A DNA stretch of 64,000 nt from Thermoanaerobaculia bacterium (lineage in GTDB: Bacteria > Acidobacteriota > Thermoanaerobaculia > Gp7-AA8): NCBI GenBank assembly GCA_017883235.1, contig JADGNY010000010.1, positions 1 through 64,000 on the forward strand, read 5' to 3'. This document shows, one piece after another, positions 34,762 to 43,832 of the stretch. Under the pieces are notes generated by a model that saw only the letters and a program-made list of their open reading frames with translations, was not told the DNA's origin and made no database searches. Positions within the stretch are counted from its first letter, which is position 1. Each line of letters starts with the position of its first letter. Position numbers and translations under genes: made by a program.

Positions 34762-37280
34762 CAGCGGACCTCCTGGACGACCGAGGCGTCGCCGAGCTGC
34801 AACAGCCGCACGGTGAGGAACGAGAGCGGCCGCGATGGGGCGACGCGCAGCTCGGCGATGAGGCGGCCCTCGTCCACGCTGTTCGGCGTGTTCACCGTCT
34901 CGTCGGTGACGACCTGGTACGCCGATTTGGCCGTCTGTCCGGCGAAGGCGCCGCGCTCGAACATCGCCGACAGCATCGACTCGAAGCCGCGCTTGAGCGC
35001 ATTGCGCACGCTGATGCTGTGCGGCTCGAAGGCGTAGTCGTTGCCGGTGCGCAGCGCGGCACGGCGGACGAGGATGAGCAGCCGCCGCACGTTGAGCGGG
35101 CGGACGTCGTCGTCGGTGCTGAGCGTGTCGGCGTCGAGGCAGAGGAAGCCGGCCGGGTCATGGCGGATGACATTGACCGCCGCATCCTGCAGCGGCTGCA
35201 ACGCGCCGCGTCCGATGTCGGGCGTGAGCGCCACGACGCCGCGCAGCGTCTCGTTCGCCGGCGCGATCCACGCGCCGCGCGTGTTCGCGCGCGCGGCCAT
35301 GACGCCGGCGGTGGCGCCGTCCGGCGGTATGGCGCGCAGCGGTCCGCTCTCGTCGTCGCGGCCGATGAGGTGCGGGTGCCATAGCGCGCCGTAGCTCTGC
35401 GCCACCGGCTCGAGCGCGGAGGCGAGCGTCGAGGCGTGCGCGATGGCCAGATTTTGGTCGTAATGCCGCGGCAGCGACAGCAGCGCCACCATGTCGCCGC
35501 GCGCGGCGCACATCCGCACCATCGCCTTGTGGATCTCCAGCAGCTCCGGCTGTTCGCCTTTTTCGTCATACGCGACGTAACCGCTAACGCCCTCGATCCG
35601 CACGGCCACGCCGTTCGACCAATCGCTCGTCAGCGTGCCGCGATGGCGGCGCACGCGATAGAAGTAGTCGCCGGCCGCGCGGCCGAAAACGGTGAGCGTT
35701 CCGGTGCTGCCGGCGGCGATGGTGGCGGCATCCGAAAAGTCGAACTGCCTCGCCTCCTGCAGCTCCTCGGAATCGGCCGCGGTGTCCCAGCTCAGCGTGT
35801 ACGAGCCGCCTTTCTGCGCGCCGGCGGTGAGGTGCGGCGCGGGGACGCCGTCGATCGTCGCGCAATCGACGAAGGCGCCAAGCGGCGCGATCTCGTGCGG
35901 GCAGCACTCGCCAACTGACGGGGTGGGCGGCGCGGCGGGCGGCGACGAAATCGGCGATGCGATCGGCGGTTCGGCGTCGAGGAACCAGCCACGATGTACC
36001 GCGTCGGGGGCGGCGATCATGGACACTTCTTCGATGTCGAGGGCGGCGTGAATGCCGGTAAGCCTCTCCCCGGCCTGGTAGCGGAGCGCATCGGCCTGAT
36101 TGAGGACGTCGCGCATGGTGGTCGTGCGCAGATGTTCGTCGAGGAAAAGCTCGGGACCGATCTCCGCGAGACCGTCGCGCACGAGCTCCACGCCGGACGC
36201 CGTCTCCGCCATGGCCGGGTCCGAAAGCAGAACGGTCATACCGAGCGGCAGATAGAGCGCGCCGTCGATGCTCGGGACAGCCAGCGGAAAGCGCGGCGTG
36301 GCGGCGTCGCTCCACAGATCGGGCCAAGCATCCTTGGGTGCCTGCTCGGGTGCCTGCGTTTCGCCGAGGAAGTTCGGATCGAATTCGACGCGGCTCTGCG
36401 GCTCGCCGAAGAGCGCGAGGTCGTCGGGCAGCGCACCGAACGCGCGGGGATGATCGGGCGTGAAGCCGAGATTCGTCAGCCGCAGCGGACGCCCGTTCTC
36501 GCTCGCTACGGTGAGATCGAACAGCAGGCGCTCCACGGCGGGTGTTCCCGGCGGCGCGGCCCCGGGGGTGCCGGCGGTCTCGTACGTGGGCGGCTTGTCG
36601 CCGGGCGGTGAGGAAAGAACCGTGCGAATCCATCGCGGCGTTCCGGTCAGCCGCATCACGCGCGCGATGCTGCCGGGCGGCGATGCCTGCGCGTCGCCGA
36701 TCGCCGTAACGAACAGATACAACGCCAGATCGCTGTCCGGCCAGGAGACGCGCACGAGATCTCCCGCCATCACTTCGCGGGCGGAGGTGACGCGGACGTC
36801 GACGAATGGCACCGTCGTATCGATCGCCACCCGCACCAGCGGCCGGCTGACGATGTTGGTCTGCACGCGCAACGCATCGCTCCAACTTCCCTCCGACCGC
36901 GCTTCGACGAACGCCGGCTCGATGCTGCCGTCGGCATTGAGCCGCGTCAGATTCGGAACGGCGAAGCGGTTCTTCACCGCCGTTTTTCCTGCCACCCGCA
37001 CGATCCAGCAGCGCCTCCCGCCGTTGCGGAAAAACGCGCGGACCGCCGGCGCCAGGTGCGCGTACCGCGCCTCGCTCGCCGCGGCCGGCCGCGGCAGCGC
37101 GACGTCGCCGCCGAAGACGTTCGCGAACTGCGCGGCGTCCTCGACGGCGACCGGCGTGTCCAGCGGCCCCGAGGCGGCGAAGCCGGCGAAGAGCGCGACG
37201 TCCATGCGCGGAAGTGCGTCACTCGGCGGCGCCGGCTGCGCCTCGAACCGGATTCCCGGCAGCGGGCGGACAACGGTCAT
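34761..37280 (-). CDS. Tail sheath protein, long paralogue with internal Fn3-like insertion
   Basis: N-term VALFAGFAASGPLDTPVAVEDAAQFANVFGG; C-terminal sheath core LNVRRLLILVRRAALRTGNDYAFEPHSISVRNALKRGFESML; internal SYTLSWDTAAD...GDYFYRVRRHRGTLTSDWSNGVAVRI. Confidence 0.85.
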   Translation of the reverse strand: MTVVRPLPGIRFEAQPAPPSDALPRMDVALFAGFAASGPLDTPVAVEDAAQFANVFGGDVALPRPAAASEARYAHLAPAVRAFFRNGGRRCWIVRVAGKTAVKNRFAVPNLTRLNADGSIEPAFVEARSEGSWSDALRVQTNIVSRPLVRVAIDTTVPFVDVRVTSAREVMAGDLVRVSWPDSDLALYLFVTAIGDAQASPPGSIARVMRLTGTPRWIRTVLSSPPGDKPPTYETAGTPGAAPPGTPAVERLLFDLTVASENGRPLRLTNLGFTPDHPRAFGALPDDLALFGEPQSRVEFDPNFLGETQAPEQAPKDAWPDLWSDAATPRFPLAVPSIDGALYLPLGMTVLLSDPAMAETASGVELVRDGLAEIGPELFLDEHLRTTTMRDVLNQADALRYQAGERLTGIHAALDIEEVSMIAAPDAVHRGWFLDAEPPIASPISSPPAAPPTPSVGECCPHEIAPLGAFVDCATIDGVPAPHLTAGAQKGGSYTLSWDTAADSEELQEARQFDFSDAATIAAGSTGTLTVFGRAAGDYFYRVRRHRGTLTSDWSNGVAVRIEGVSGYVAYDEKGEQPELLEIHKAMVRMCAARGDMVALLSLPRHYDQNLAIAHASTLASALEPVAQSYGALWHPHLIGRDDESGPLRAIPPDGATAGVMAARANTRGAWIAPANETLRGVVALTPDIGRGALQPLQDAAVNVIRHDPAGFLCLDADTLSTDDDVRPLNVRRLLILVRRAALRTGNDYAFEPHSISVRNALKRGFESMLSAMFERGAFAGQTAKSAYQVVTDETVNTPNSVDEGRLIAELRVAPSRPLSFLTVRLLQLGDASVVQEVR

Positions 37281-37732
37281 ACGCGCTCGACCTGCAAACG
37301 CTCGTAGGCGATGACCAGCTCTTCCATCGCCGCGTCGTTGCCCTTGGCATTGAGCCCGCCCAGCGTGTACTTGAGCGGACGGGCCTCGTTGAGCGTCCAG
37401 CGCGCCACGGTGTGGTGGTCCTCGCTCTGCAGCTCGACGGTGATGGTGCGCCGCGCGTCGGCGCTCCCTTCGCGCACTTCATTGAGCCAATCGAAGAGCG
37501 CGTTGGGATTGATGACGCCGCGTTTGAACGTCACGTCCGCCGCCTTGTTCAGGCCCGTCAGCTTCTGCACGTTGTTGTGCGGCGCGTTGCCGTTGCGGTA
37601 GTCCTGCTGCTGGAGCTCGGTGGAGAGACCGGTGACTTCCTGGAAACCTCCCTGCACGGAGCTGGGGTCCGTGCCTCCGTTGAGGTTCACCAGGAAGTTG
37701 AACTGCATGTAGGGTCGGTCGCGGTCGGCCAT
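37277..37732 (-). CDS. Tail tube protein (Afp1-like)
   Basis: YMQFNFLVNLNGGTDPSSVQGGFQEVTGLSTELQQQDYRNGNAPHNNVQKLTGLNKAADVTFKRGVINPNALFDWLNEV. Confidence 0.95.
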   Translation of the reverse strand: MADRDRPYMQFNFLVNLNGGTDPSSVQGGFQEVTGLSTELQQQDYRNGNAPHNNVQKLTGLNKAADVTFKRGVINPNALFDWLNEVREGSADARRTITVELQSEDHHTVARWTLNEARPLKYTLGGLNAKGNDAAMEELVIAYERLQVERV

Positions 37733-37747
37733 GGCTCGTTCTCCTCA

Positions 37748-39631
37748 CTAGACTTTTCGATCGGACGTCCACTGACCGATCCGGATGATCACGTACTCGG
37801 CGGGGCGGAGTGCGGCGACGCCGACCAGGCAGACCAGACGACCGTTGTCCAGATCGTTCTGGGTCATCGTGGAGCGGTCGCACTTGACGAAGTAGGCCTT
37901 CTCGGCGCGGTCGCCGAGGAGCGCGCCGTTGACCCACTCGTTGAAGAGGAAGTCTTTGATGGTCTGCGTGATGTTCGCCCACAACCGCTCGCCGTTCGGC
38001 TCGAACACCGCCCACTGCGTCCCCTTGTCGATGGAGTGCTCCAGGTAGGCGAAGTAGCGGCGGAGGTTGACGTACTTCCACTCGGGATCGGAGGTGGCGG
38101 TGCGCGCGCCCCACAGGCGGTAGCCTCGCCCTTCGAAAAACCGGAAGCAGTTCACGCCGAGCGGATTGAGGACGTCCTGCTGTGCTTTGTTGAGGATCGT
38201 CTCCAGACCGATGGCACCGTCGACCACCTCGTTGGCCGGCGCCTTGAAGACGCCGCGATTGATGTCGTTGCGCGCGTAAATGCCCGCCACCGCGCCGCTG
38301 GGCGGAAGGTTGATCTCCTTCTGTGTGACCGGATCGAGGATGGTCACCCACGGGTAGTAGAAGGCGGCGTAGGTGGAGTCGATCTGGCCGCGCATGTCGC
38401 GCACGTCGCCGACTGTCTGCTTGTCGCCGCAATCGATCACCGCGATGCGGTAACGCATTGCCTGCGCGTGTGCGATGACGGAGCCGATGATCGACATGGC
38501 GCGGCTGGGACCGCCGGCGAAGCCGGCCGTCGATCCCGGCGCGGCGATGATGGAGATCTCGTCGATGTCCTCCAGCGCCTTGAGGCCGCTCTTCTTCTTA
38601 TCGTCGGGCGCGCCGCCGATACCGTCGTATTCGCCGACGCTCGGAAGAGCGCCGTCGTCACCCCCCTCGAGGTTGATGTCGATGGATCGCTCGGAGTCGC
38701 TCGACCTCAGATTGCGGAGCTTCGAGCCGAGCCCGGCCCGCAGATCGAGGATCTGCTGCGCCTGCGAGATGCCCTCGTCGAACTGGTCGAGGTCCATGAC
38801 GATCGGCACCGACCGTGCCCGGCCGAGGGACGGCTGTTCGGTGGCGAAGGCGGAAGCCATCGAATCGTCGGCGCCGTTGCGGCGGTGCGACGAGTCGAGC
38901 CCGAGGTCCTGGTACACCCACGACGGGATGTTCGGATCGATCGGCGTCACCGTGACGGTCGCGGAGACCACCTGGATGGTCTTCGTGGCCGTGATCAGCG
39001 GCAGGTTCGTGCCGCCGGCCTCCTTCAGCCGCCACTTCTTCGTCCCCCCTTCGATGAACGATTCGGCGAGATGGAAGTTGACGACGTCGGAGTTGGGATT
39101 GGTCGCCGGATCGGCGTCGACCATCAGCAGGTCGTTGTCCGTCAGACCTTTCACCACGTGGTTCACGGGGTCGTAGACGTTCGGACCGGCGCGGAGCGTG
39201 ATGCGCACGCCCATGTTGCCGCCGGCGCCCGGGAAGCGCGCCGAGATCCACATCGTCCCGGAGCCGCTGAGAGCGACGGCCACCCCCTTGGCGAATGCGG
39301 GTGGCGACGTCAGCGGCGAGGGGATGGTCTCCGCCGTGCCGCCCGCGTACGTGCGCGCCACGTACAGCCGCTTCCCGCCGTTCTCGAAGAACTGGCGGAC
39401 GGCGTGCCACATGTAGTTGTCGACCGGCCCGTCGCCGAAGTCGAGCTGCTGCCGGTCGCCGTAGATACGCTCGAACTCGACGAGGCTGGTGAGGACGTCC
39501 GGCACGAGATCGATCGGACCGAAGCGCGTCGGGCCGATGAACGCCGTCGTCGTCGTGCTCACGCCCTCGATCGATTTCGACCGAAAGGACACCTCTTCGA
39601 CGTAGACGCCTGGAGCTAAATATTCTGGCAT
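37748..39631 (-). CDS. Tail sheath protein (Afp2/3-like)
   Basis: MPEYLAPGVYVEEVSFRSKSIEGVSTTTTAFIGPTRFGP; GYRLWGARTATSDPEWKYVNLRRYFAYLEHSIDKGTQWAVFEPNGERLWANI. Confidence 0.97.
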   Translation of the reverse strand: MPEYLAPGVYVEEVSFRSKSIEGVSTTTTAFIGPTRFGPIDLVPDVLTSLVEFERIYGDRQQLDFGDGPVDNYMWHAVRQFFENGGKRLYVARTYAGGTAETIPSPLTSPPAFAKGVAVALSGSGTMWISARFPGAGGNMGVRITLRAGPNVYDPVNHVVKGLTDNDLLMVDADPATNPNSDVVNFHLAESFIEGGTKKWRLKEAGGTNLPLITATKTIQVVSATVTVTPIDPNIPSWVYQDLGLDSSHRRNGADDSMASAFATEQPSLGRARSVPIVMDLDQFDEGISQAQQILDLRAGLGSKLRNLRSSDSERSIDINLEGGDDGALPSVGEYDGIGGAPDDKKKSGLKALEDIDEISIIAAPGSTAGFAGGPSRAMSIIGSVIAHAQAMRYRIAVIDCGDKQTVGDVRDMRGQIDSTYAAFYYPWVTILDPVTQKEINLPPSGAVAGIYARNDINRGVFKAPANEVVDGAIGLETILNKAQQDVLNPLGVNCFRFFEGRGYRLWGARTATSDPEWKYVNLRRYFAYLEHSIDKGTQWAVFEPNGERLWANITQTIKDFLFNEWVNGALLGDRAEKAYFVKCDRSTMTQNDLDNGRLVCLVGVAALRPAEYVIIRIGQWTSDRKV

Positions 39632-39650
39632 TCCGTTCTCCTCGTTTCGT

Positions 39651-40535
39651 TCATGGCGGCGTGCCCGCCGGGGTTATGAGCAACCGGGGCATCACATTTC
39701 CCATCTGGTCCTCGGGCGCGAGCTCGCGCCCGAATCGCAACGTTCCTTTCGTCCACTCTGCCGGCGGCGAGGTCTCGATCCACGCGCTCGCCAGTGGCTG
39801 GGTGAGGATGTCGACGAGATTGGGGATCTCGGGGACCGGATCGCGCGGGCGGTAGCGGACGGTCATGTCGACCGCCCACGACTGCTGCGTCAGCGGCGTG
39901 TTCACGCTTCCGGGCGAGCCGAGGGTGATCACCGGCTTCGGATAGAAGAGCGGCAGCAGAAGCCGGCCCTGCCGGTCGGCCACGCCCGTGACCAGGCGCT
40001 GTTCACCCGCTTTCGCCTCCACCACAGCCCACGCCGCGGGGCCCATCGTCAACGCGTCGGTCAGCTCCGCGTACAGGGAGCCCATGCCGTCCGGCACGAA
40101 GCCGGCGGGCGACGGGAAGAGCGGCAGGTAACCTTCCTCGTGCCCGTTCTGCAAGACGAGCGGCGACGCGGGCGGCGAGGTCAGATCGAGGCTGAGGATC
40201 CGCCGCTGCGGCAACGTGATCGGCAGGAGGAACGGGAGGTGGCGCCCCGCGGTGTCGCGCACTTCGAGCACGAAGTCGAACTGCGGCGGCGTCTGCACGG
40301 ACCAGAAGACGTCGTCGCCATCGCCCTGCTCGATCTCGCGCAGTCCCGGCAGATTGCGGAAGACGAAGACCGTGCCGCTGTTGAGCACTCCGCTCGTCCG
40401 CAGCTCCGGCTGCAGCTTCGGATAGACCACGACCGAAAGGGCCTCGGTGACGTAGCCGCGCGTCGACTCATCGCGGAGGCGGACGCCGAGCGGCGTCACG
40501 ATCGAGATCCGCTCCAGGACGGCGGCCGACGTCAC
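39651..40535 (-). CDS. eCIS-locus conserved protein (GTG start proposed)
   Basis: VTSAAVLERISIVTPLGVRLRDESTRGYVTEALSVVVYPK...; GTG overlaps the stop of the DUF4255 gene. Confidence 0.65.
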   Translation of the reverse strand: MTSAAVLERISIVTPLGVRLRDESTRGYVTEALSVVVYPKLQPELRTSGVLNSGTVFVFRNLPGLREIEQGDGDDVFWSVQTPPQFDFVLEVRDTAGRHLPFLLPITLPQRRILSLDLTSPPASPLVLQNGHEEGYLPLFPSPAGFVPDGMGSLYAELTDALTMGPAAWAVVEAKAGEQRLVTGVADRQGRLLLPLFYPKPVITLGSPGSVNTPLTQQSWAVDMTVRYRPRDPVPEIPNLVDILTQPLASAWIETSPPAEWTKGTLRFGRELAPEDQMGNVMPRLLITPAGTPP

Positions 40536-41122
40536 GGCTCCACCACCTTCCCCATGTCGAACACGCGCGTCTGCACGCGGTCGGCCTCGGTGATCTGGAC
40601 CGGCGAGTCGAGGGTGACCTGCCGTACGACGTACATCGCCGACGGCTGCATCTGATGCTTGGCCGTGTCCCAGATCGCGCCGACGTCGAGGATGGTCAGC
40701 GTCTCCAGAAGGAGATCGACGGCCTCGTTCTCGCCGAAGGTGTCGGACTCGGGACCGTATTGATTGAGCAGGCTGGCGTTGAGCACCGGCGTGTCTTCCA
40801 GCGTCCGCATCGCCCATCCGAGGAGGCGCTGCTGCTTGAAGGCGTCCCGCGCCCACGGGATGACGAAGTAATGGAGGTCGAGCGGCAGCGATGGCTTGTA
40901 CCGGATGCCGTTCAGATCGACGCGCGGCGGGAGGTTGCGGACGGTCGATGCGGTGGTGACGCGGTGGAGGTAAAGGCTGACGCCCTCCTCCATCGGGTTC
41001 TGCAGGTTCTTCGACTGATACAGATCGAACACCGCGCCCGCGAACTCCGGCTTCGGAACAGCAGCGCTCAGCAGCGAAAGAATCGCCTTACCGACCGCAG
41101 CGATGGCGTACGAACTGGCCAT
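40532..41122 (-). CDS. DUF4255-like tail terminator (Afp16-like)
   Basis: SLYLHRVTTASTVRNLPPRVDLNGIRYKPSLPLDLHYFVIPWARDAFKQQRLLGWAMRTLEDTPVLNASLLN. Confidence 0.93.
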   Translation of the reverse strand: MASSYAIAAVGKAILSLLSAAVPKPEFAGAVFDLYQSKNLQNPMEEGVSLYLHRVTTASTVRNLPPRVDLNGIRYKPSLPLDLHYFVIPWARDAFKQQRLLGWAMRTLEDTPVLNASLLNQYGPESDTFGENEAVDLLLETLTILDVGAIWDTAKHQMQPSAMYVVRQVTLDSPVQITEADRVQTRVFDMGKVVEP

Positions 41123-41139
41123 GAACGCCGAGGAGCGAT

Positions 41140-41155
41140 TTCAATGGGGCTGCCA
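41140..41155 (-). promoter_or_regulatory. Candidate sigma-54 (-24/-12) promoter upstream of the eCIS operon
   Basis: Minus strand TGGCAG-CCCCA-TTGAA versus consensus TGGCAC-N5-TTGC; -12 box is GA not GC and the implied 5' UTR is very short. Confidence 0.3.
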
Positions 41156-41245
41156 GGGTTGTGCGGGACGGAAGTGATTGAACCTGCTGCGGTTAGCGGA
41201 AGTAGCGCCGGCGGCGCAGAGCGTTACATGTTACGCGCTGCGCAA

Positions 41246-41383
41246 CGGAGCGCTGGCGTCTCGCCGGCTGGCTCGGCGGCGTCTCGCCGCTGAGGTTACC
41301 AGGGAAATGTCTGGAGTCTTGCAGACCGGGGGCGAGACGCCCCCGGGCCAGCCGGCGAGACGCCAGCGCTCCGTTGCGATACG
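41246..41383. repeat. REP-like repeat family 1, copy 2 (inverted pair)
   Basis: cggagcgctggcgtctcgccggctggctcggcggcgtctcgccgctgaggtt ... ggcgagacgcccccgggccagccggcgagacgccagcgctccg. Confidence 0.87.
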
Positions 41384-41403
41384 CACCGATGTAACACCCC
41401 CCG

Positions 41404-42747
41404 TTACGCTCCCACTGTTACGTTACACGCGACGTCGCTCTCCTCGCCGAACAACTCGTACTTCACCATCTTGCGATAGAGCGTCATGCGCGAGCAGCCG
41501 AGGATGCGCGCCGCTTCGTTGCGGTTCCACTCGGCGCGCGCCAGCGCCACCCGCACGTTCTCGCGGTCGGTGGCGCACCGGCGCTCCTCGCTGGCGAAGA
41601 GGGCACGCAGATACGGCGGCAGGTCGCGCCGGGTGATACGGCTCGAGGAGGAGAAGACGAAGGTCGACTCGACGACGTTGCGCAGCTCGCGCACGTTCCC
41701 CGGCCAGCCGTAACGCTGCAGCGGCTCGACGAACGAATCGTCGACCTGTTCGATGCGCCGCCCGGCGCGCGACGACAGCTCGCCCACGATGTGCTCGACC
41801 AGCGGCGGGATGTCGTCCACATGCTCGCGCAGCGGCGCGAGATGCAGGCGGGCCACGTTGAGCCGGAAATAGAGGTCCTGCCGGAACTTCTGCTGCGAGG
41901 TGAGCTGCTCGAGGTTCTGATTGGTCGCGGCGATGATCCGGATGTTGACCGCCACCTCGCGGTTGCCGCCCAGCCGCTGCACCTTCCGGCTCTCGATGGC
42001 GCGCAGGATCTTGGCCTGGCCGTAGAGGGGCATGTCGCCCACTTCGTCGAGAAAGAGCGTCCCCCCCTGCGCGTACTGCAGCTTTCCCACCCGCGCGGCG
42101 TACGCACCGGTGAACGCGCCGCGCTCATATCCAAACAGCTCGCTCTCCAGCAACCCTTCGGGGATCGCCGCGCAGTTGATCGAGACGAACGGCCGCTCGC
42201 GGCGCCGGCTGTTGGCGTGAATGAGCTCCGCCGCAAGCTCCTTCCCGGTGCCTGTTTCGCCGGTGATGAGAACGTTGCTGTCGCAGTCCGCCACACGCTG
42301 GATCGACTTCCGCAAACCTTCGAGCGACTTGCTGTGCCCCACCAGCCGGCCACCGGAGACGAGCGGCGTGGCCGGCTCCGGATGCGGCGTACTGGCACTG
42401 ATACGGTCGAGCGCCTCCGCGATTTCCGCCTCGCTGCTCCGATCGGTCAGCAGATCGTTGACGCCCGCCCGCATCGCCGCAAGCGTCAGCTCCCCATCGC
42501 ACTCGCCGACGATGAAGAAGAGCGGCACGCCTCGGTCCGCCTGCCGTATCCGCCGCGCCAGCGCGGGCATGCCGCGGGCGCATCGCGCCGTCTGCACGGC
42601 AATCAAGTCGGCTACGCCGTCGCGCGCGATGGCGAGCAACTCCAGCTCGTCCGCCGCTTCGGTCATCTCCCATCCCCGCGACTGCAACGCCGACGCGAGA
42701 AGAGGATCGATCGACACCCCGTCCGTATGAAAAATCACAGCTCGCAT
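41404..42747 (-). CDS. Sigma-54-dependent Fis-family transcriptional activator
   Basis: Walker A GETGTGKELAAELIH, ESELFGYERGAFTGA, GGTLFLDEVGDM, C-terminal HTH NEAARILGCSRMTLYRKM; N-term receiver-like domain. Confidence 0.96.
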   Translation of the reverse strand: MRAVIFHTDGVSIDPLLASALQSRGWEMTEAADELELLAIARDGVADLIAVQTARCARGMPALARRIRQADRGVPLFFIVGECDGELTLAAMRAGVNDLLTDRSSEAEIAEALDRISASTPHPEPATPLVSGGRLVGHSKSLEGLRKSIQRVADCDSNVLITGETGTGKELAAELIHANSRRRERPFVSINCAAIPEGLLESELFGYERGAFTGAYAARVGKLQYAQGGTLFLDEVGDMPLYGQAKILRAIESRKVQRLGGNREVAVNIRIIAATNQNLEQLTSQQKFRQDLYFRLNVARLHLAPLREHVDDIPPLVEHIVGELSSRAGRRIEQVDDSFVEPLQRYGWPGNVRELRNVVESTFVFSSSSRITRRDLPPYLRALFASEERRCATDRENVRVALARAEWNRNEAARILGCSRMTLYRKMVKYELFGEESDVACNVTVGA

Positions 42748-42886
42748 AGGCTCCTCTGGGTAGAAACCGATGGTGTATGGGATAGTGACGGATAGGGTGC
42801 TTTCGTTACAACCCCCCCGGTTCAGTCGGCGGATGGCAGCTCAGCCCGCTCGGCGGAAGCGCATACGGGCGTGTGCCTCTGGCCGG

Positions 42887-42960
42887 AAGGACTCACGCGG
42901 AGGCGCGGAGTGCGCGGAGGGAGAAACTCCTCGTCATCTCCTCCGCGTCTCCGGGTGCAA
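42887..42960. repeat. Palindromic dispersed repeat family 2, copy 1
   Basis: aaggactcacgcggaggcgcggagtgcgcggagg...ctcctcgtcatctcctccgcgtctccgg; second copy at 46600-46674. Confidence 0.8.
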
Positions 42961-42997
42961 CCCGTGCATGTGACACCGATCTTGTACGATTCTGGAC

Positions 42998-43276
42998 ATG
43001 AGTCCGCGAGCTGCCGCCCACCCGCAAAAATTGACGATTGCGCGCACGATTCACATTCCGGTTGCACTCCGCAAAAGGATCGCAGCGGATGCAGAGCGAT
43101 GTGGCCGGAGTTTCGAGGGACAGGTGATCGCCTTGCTGCGCCGTCACTACGGAGAGGATGTCGATATCGCTCCAGGGCCGGACGGGATTCTTGCGCTGGC
43201 AGTTGCCAGTCTCGCCGACACTCCAGCTTCGCAACGTAACGTGCTCACCCGAAAGCTCGGGGAGCGGGGACGCTGA
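42998..43276 (+). CDS. Ribbon-helix-helix (Arc-like) protein
   Basis: TIARTIHIPVALRKRIAADAERCGRSFEGQVIALLRRHYG. Confidence 0.65.
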   Translation: MSPRAAAHPQKLTIARTIHIPVALRKRIAADAERCGRSFEGQVIALLRRHYGEDVDIAPGPDGILALAVASLADTPASQRNVLTRKLGERGR

Positions 43277-43310
43277 ATCGCGATGAACCGCGACGAGGTT
43301 GGGGTTAGCG

Positions 43311-43592
43311 ATGATTCGGAAACAGGTCTATATCGAAGCACATTACGAGCGCATGCTGAAGCGCCGTCCCAGACAACGTGGCGTGACGGAATCCGAGATC
43401 ATTCGTGAGGCTCTGGACTGCGTCGAGACCGTCGCCGTTGTCCGCAGGCGGAAGGTCGTTGAGGCTTCCGGACGACAGGCTCTCGGGTTCATGAACGCGC
43501 TTGGTGCTTCGCTTCGTAGAGTTCCCCGGGGCCGCAGGTGGACGAGGGAGTCGTTGTACAGCGATCGGATCAGTCGATGGACGAAGTCCTGA
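43311..43592 (+). CDS. CopG/RHH-type antitoxin-like protein, apparently orphan
   Basis: MIRKQVYIEAHYERMLKRRPRQRGVTESEIIREALD...RESLYSDRISRW; no intact toxin ORF downstream. Confidence 0.6.
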   Translation: MIRKQVYIEAHYERMLKRRPRQRGVTESEIIREALDCVETVAVVRRRKVVEASGRQALGFMNALGASLRRVPRGRRWTRESLYSDRISRWTKS

Positions 43593-43600
43593 TCGAACCT

Positions 43601-43640
43601 CTGTCATTCTGAGCGACGCGAAGAATCCCCGGCTGGAATC
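43601..43640. repeat. Half copy of dispersed repeat family 3 (ctgtcattctgagcgacgcgaagaatcccc)
   Basis: Motif resembles a repeat type known from many bacterial genomes (recalled, not searched); only one arm present. Confidence 0.55.
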
Positions 43641-43832
43641 CGCTGCACGCACACTGACTCGGTCGTTCCGAGGGCGGGAGGTTGCGCGCGAACCGAACGT
43701 CTGCGCATGACTACCGCCCTGCAACCGACGACGTATGCCATTAGTTGCGGCCGCCAGCCGGGGATTCATCGCGTCTCTCGGAATGGCAGCGCGACTTACC
43801 CGTCCCTCGAAAACCCGTCGCGGCACTCAACT

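Noticed and set aside
11202-41122. Contractile prophage or T6SS
   Set aside because: No capsid, terminase, portal or lysis genes and no T6SS TssJLM membrane complex; Afp15-like ATPase, LysM protein and DUF4255 terminator fit an eCIS
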